In this document: piece by piece, positions 17,343 to 19,576 of the stretch
Position numbering within the stretch: position 1 is the first letter of the stretch
How the letters are laid out: every line of letters starts with the position of its first letter
Assembly: GCA_016710765.1 (NCBI GenBank)
Contig: JADJUJ010000009.1
Span: 1-19,576, forward strand
Length of the DNA: 19,576 bases
Direction: 5' to 3'
DNA from: Lewinellaceae bacterium
Lineage (GTDB): Bacteria; Bacteroidota; Bacteroidia; Chitinophagales; Saprospiraceae
Made by a program: the position numbers and the translations under genes
The notes under the pieces: generated by a model
Databases searched by the model: none
Told to the model about the DNA's origin: nothing
The model's input: the letters and a program-made list of their open reading frames with translations, nothing else

Positions 17343-18257
17343 TTAGAACCTGCCTTCCAAAAACTCCTAACATCGGTTGTTGGACCTGGAACTTTCCTGA
17401 GGCCAATGGCCTGAGTTTGGGTAAATCTCCAATTGAGATTTCGGATGCGGCGGGTGAAACCCGTACGCGAATTCGGGGAATTCCGTGTGTCCTCGGCCCC
17501 CAAAGAATTAGGTAGGTGCGGCGATTTTCTTAACAATATCCACAGGTGAGGGTTGTTGCGCACCTGGGGGGATATTGGTTTAGGCTTTTCGCTTCCCGGC
17601 CGGAGAAAAGTTGGAAGTGCTGGTCAATCTCATTGCATCGTTTACCCGGGTATCGTCGGCGTATCAGTCTTCCAGCATAATCCGAAAAAGCTGACCTGGG
17701 GTGTGTTGCGCCGAAATACCTCGACCAATACGGGTGACCGGCCACAAACCGCACCAGGAGAACCCACTTTTCTCAAAGCCCGGCGCATTCAGCAACACCA
17801 ACTTGCGCAAGCGTTCAAGGGCTCGAAGGCATAAAACCAGGCAATTCGAGCCCCAAGGCCATTGCCCACCAAATGAAATTGTCGCAAACGCAGGGCGCCA
17901 TCGAATTCTCCAGAAAACTCACATTACAAAAAAGTACTGTAACTACCCCGAAGTGGCCCGGTTAGTCCAAACCGGGAAGATCCAGCACAATTACCTTATA
18001 CGATCTGGAAAGGGAATCTACCCAGGCATCCCAGGTGTGCATGGAATTGTCGGCATCGTGCAGCAACACCACAGTGCTTCCCCCTAACCCACCACGCGGC
18101 AGTGTACTTGTGTACCTTCAACGGCAACGATGCGGGAGTCGGGGTAGCCATATTTTCCTGTAACTTTTCAGCCGGAATATCCTCGTGGTAATTGACTAGA
18201 ATACCGCCCAAAATCAACAGCAGGAACAGCCAGCGCAGGAGCTCGGTCAATCGCCAT
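17343..18257 (-). CDS. Alpha/beta hydrolase, membrane-anchored or secreted
   Basis: The N-terminus (ELLRWLFLLLILGGILVNYH) is a signal anchor. The fold landmarks, read across frames, are STVVLLHDADNSMHTWDAW (oxyanion-hole region, about 18000-18070), KVIVLDLPG, the nucleophile elbow LVGNGLGARIAWFYAFE, and KLVLLNAPGFEKSG. The acid region is YLILWGPEDT, and the catalytic His is in IYPNSGHWP (His codon 17406-17408). The C-terminus reads FLEGRF and stops at 17343-17345. In the elbow the expected GNSLGG has Gly (GGC, 17858-17860) in place of Ser; one base change from AGC would explain it. About 305 codons matches family members of the 'HxGSSLHTW...LDLPGFGLT' group. Frame slips lie near 18145, 18080, 17960, 17900, 17800, 17590, 17480 and 17370. 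The start overlaps the end of the upstream DUF4199 gene by 11 bp, indicating an operon. Confidence 0.75.
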
Positions 18258-18842
18258 TGACCTGGGAAAATCGCCTTGAAGGCTCAATTTGAGGTTCTGA
18301 TTCCACGGATAGGGGGTTAAGCAGATGTTTTAGGGGATTTGCATTGCGCTGGAGGTAGGCAATGGCAGCCGCAAGGGCAAACCGCCAATGGCACCCATTC
18401 CCATGCGCATTAACACGGGGCCGAAGGTCATGGTCGTTCCTTCTTTTGAAGGAACTGAATATTTCTTCGAAGGGTATTGGCGCCGTCGGGATCATCGGTA
18501 CCAGCCGCCAACCGCTCTTGTAACATCTTCAACAACGAAGCGGTTTCCATTTGCAGCAATTCGGGACCCGCCAGGCAGAGAATAGTAAAAGTCAATAGGC
18601 CAGGTTAATTAAAATAAATACCAGAAAGGGCGTTCGGGTGATCATTCGGAAGTCGCGGTGCACGCCATTAAGTACAATCCTCCTTCGAAGCCTGAAACAT
18701 GCACAAAACATATACCACCATGGATGACCACTGTAATGAATGGATTCAGAAAGAGGTTTTTATCTAATGGTATAAACAAAAAGAAATACATCACGACAAA
18801 ACAGCCACCGAGCAAACCGTATTTCAAACCGGGATTTTTCAT
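18247..18842 (-). CDS. DUF4199-like four-helix membrane protein 1
   Basis: This inner-membrane protein has no known function. The start MKNPGLKYGLLGGCFVVMYF begins helix 1. Helix 2 is NPFITVVIHVGIYVLCMFQA across a slip near 18715. After a short loop (EDCT...GVHRDFRMITRTP) comes helix 3 (PFLVFILINLAY). A charged linker contains LLQMETASLLKMLQERLAA and then GTDDPDGANTLRRNIQFL. Helix 4 is MGAIGGFALAAAIAYLQRN, followed by a tail ending SRRFSQVNGD. Helix layout, the acidic-basic linker and a short polar C-terminus match DUF4199 proteins of Bacteroidota. Small overlapping ORFs visible here (18428-18645 and 18247-18431) are most simply parts of this one gene split by indels. It lies upstream of, and overlaps, the hydrolase. 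Confidence 0.65.
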
Positions 18843-18904
18843 AATTGCTGATCATAGTCATAAAAAACGTCCTGGCGCCGAAGCAATCCGAGGCGGGACG
18901 GGGG

Positions 18905-18912
18905 CAAAGGTA
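18905..18912 (-). promoter_or_regulatory. Candidate Bacteroidota -7 element for the DUF4199/hydrolase operon
   Basis: The minus strand reads TACCTTTG, an exact TAnnTTTG match identical to the octamer before the aldo/keto reductase. It is 62 bp upstream of the DUF4199 protein 1 start, in the 94-bp gap between the two DUF4199 genes. This suggests a separate promoter for the downstream pair. Confidence 0.4.
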
Positions 18913-18936
18913 CAATTTCCGTTTTGAATTTGAGGA

Positions 18937-19512
18937 TCAGGCTTGCGGGTCGCGGCGCACAATGGCGCCGGCAACCAATCCGACCAAAACTGGAAAACTA
19001 CCCCGCCAAGGACTTGGGTACTCATGAAGGCAGGATTCATGGTAAATCGGGCAAAGCCTGAGGCCATTTCAATCTGCTCCTCACTCATCCCCTTGCGCTT
19101 CCCACTGCTGGGTCATGGCATCCTGCATAGTGGAAATAAAATCGGGGTTGATGACATACAGAAAAAGCAACATCCATACGGCGCTAACAACACCAGCAAT
19201 CAGGCCGGTCATGGTGCCTACGCCCATGCCCCGACCGAGGCCGAGATATAACGCGGCCCAACTCCTGGTCGCGGTGCTGCTTAACAGCCATGGTTACTGC
19301 CCAGATGGGAACGGGCAAAGCCGATGGCGCTGAAGAGCATTTTCGACCACATGGTGCGGTGGGCATGCCCACGTCAGCGCCGATCAAAGCCAACAACCAG
19401 CGAAGTGGAAGCTACTGAAACTGCGCCCCAGATAAGGTCATAGCGCATAAAGCTTATGGGACGAAGGGACACTGTAGAGGGGCTCCGGTGTCATTTGATC
19501 AATCATTGTCAT
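18937..19512 (-). CDS. DUF4199-like four-helix membrane protein 2
   Basis: The start MTMIDQMTPEPLYSVPSSHK is followed by helix 1 (YDLIWGAVSVASTSLVVG), then helix 2 (MWSKMLFSAIGF and onward). A QHRDQELGG-type turn comes next, then YISLGRGMGVGTMTGLIAGV and VSAVWMLLFLYVINPDF (helix 3). The linker reads STMQDAMTQQWEAQG and MSEEQIEMASGFARFTMNPA, a hallmark of DUF4199 ('QWExxGLSEEQIExA...MxPxxM'). The last helix (VLGGVVF...LVGLVAGAIV) ends RRDPQA at the TGA 18937-18939. About 191 codons matches the family. Frame slips lie near 19440, 19390, 19360, 19300, 19250, 19090 and 18990. It is a paralogue of the next gene downstream. Function unknown. Confidence 0.75.
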
Positions 19513-19576
19513 AGCAAATCTTTTAAGTTTAGTTTCGTTCTAAGCCCGAATTCCCATGGATTCTGTCATTTTTCCC
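19513..19576. other. Right-edge sequence upstream of DUF4199 protein 2
   Basis: There is no gene that I can support in these 64 bp. On the minus strand it is AT-rich near the start codon, with AAGATTTG at one mismatch from a -7 element but too close to the ATG to be persuasive. Confidence 0.3.

Noticed and set aside
18428..18645. Possible separate small membrane protein (MITRTPFLVFILINLAY...) overlapping a second small ORF by ATGA
   Set aside because: The segments line up as helices 3 and 4 and the linker of a single DUF4199-like protein, so one indel-split gene explains them better.

Overview
The window looks like a piece of a Bacteroidota chromosome, probably a Saprospiria-type lineage. 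This is inferred from the protein families (a MacB-type efflux cassette with a sigma-54 regulator and NtrY-like kinase, two DUF4199-like membrane proteins), from starts that lack Shine-Dalgarno sequences, and from TAnnTTTG -7 promoter elements. The sequence is dense in single-base indels. Almost every gene, including housekeeping-type enzymes, reads through two or three frames with its family motifs kept. I treat this as read or assembly error, not as mass pseudogenisation, and give one span per gene with the frame changes noted.

Layout. 1-960, minus strand: a secreted PF00756-type esterase running off the left edge, with an unrecognised fragmented gene upstream. 960-1461: intergenic region holding an inverted-repeat element, a set of GTGTCCRAT half-sites and a sigma-54-like box. 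1462-9989, plus strand: one cassette of periplasmic adaptor (HlyD type), TolC-type outer-membrane protein, ABC ATPase, two FtsX/MacB-type permeases, a sigma-54-dependent response regulator and its histidine kinase. A second copy of the intergenic repeat lies between the permeases. 9990-10340: a scar in which the tail of an unknown minus-strand ORF meets the regulatory tail of threonine dehydratase (ilvA). 10443-11432: a YghZ-type aldo/keto reductase. 11748-16257: a two-gene NAD-linked formate dehydrogenase, with a fused NuoE/NuoF-like diaphorase subunit and a large molybdenum catalytic subunit with NuoG-like iron-sulfur domains, separated by a purine heptamer repeat. 16289-16803: a small lipoprotein. 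16890-17330: a conserved hypothetical protein. 17343-19512, minus strand: an alpha/beta hydrolase and two DUF4199-like membrane proteins.

How it fits together. The efflux cassette appears to encode both a tripartite pump and its two-component switch. The palindromic half-sites and sigma-54-like box directly upstream of the adaptor gene suggest that the encoded regulator activates the cassette's own promoter. The formate dehydrogenase pair would oxidise formate at a Cys-ligated molybdenum or tungsten site and pass electrons through Fe-S clusters to FMN and NAD+. The right-hand minus-strand cluster looks like a separate membrane and hydrolase operon with its own -7 element.
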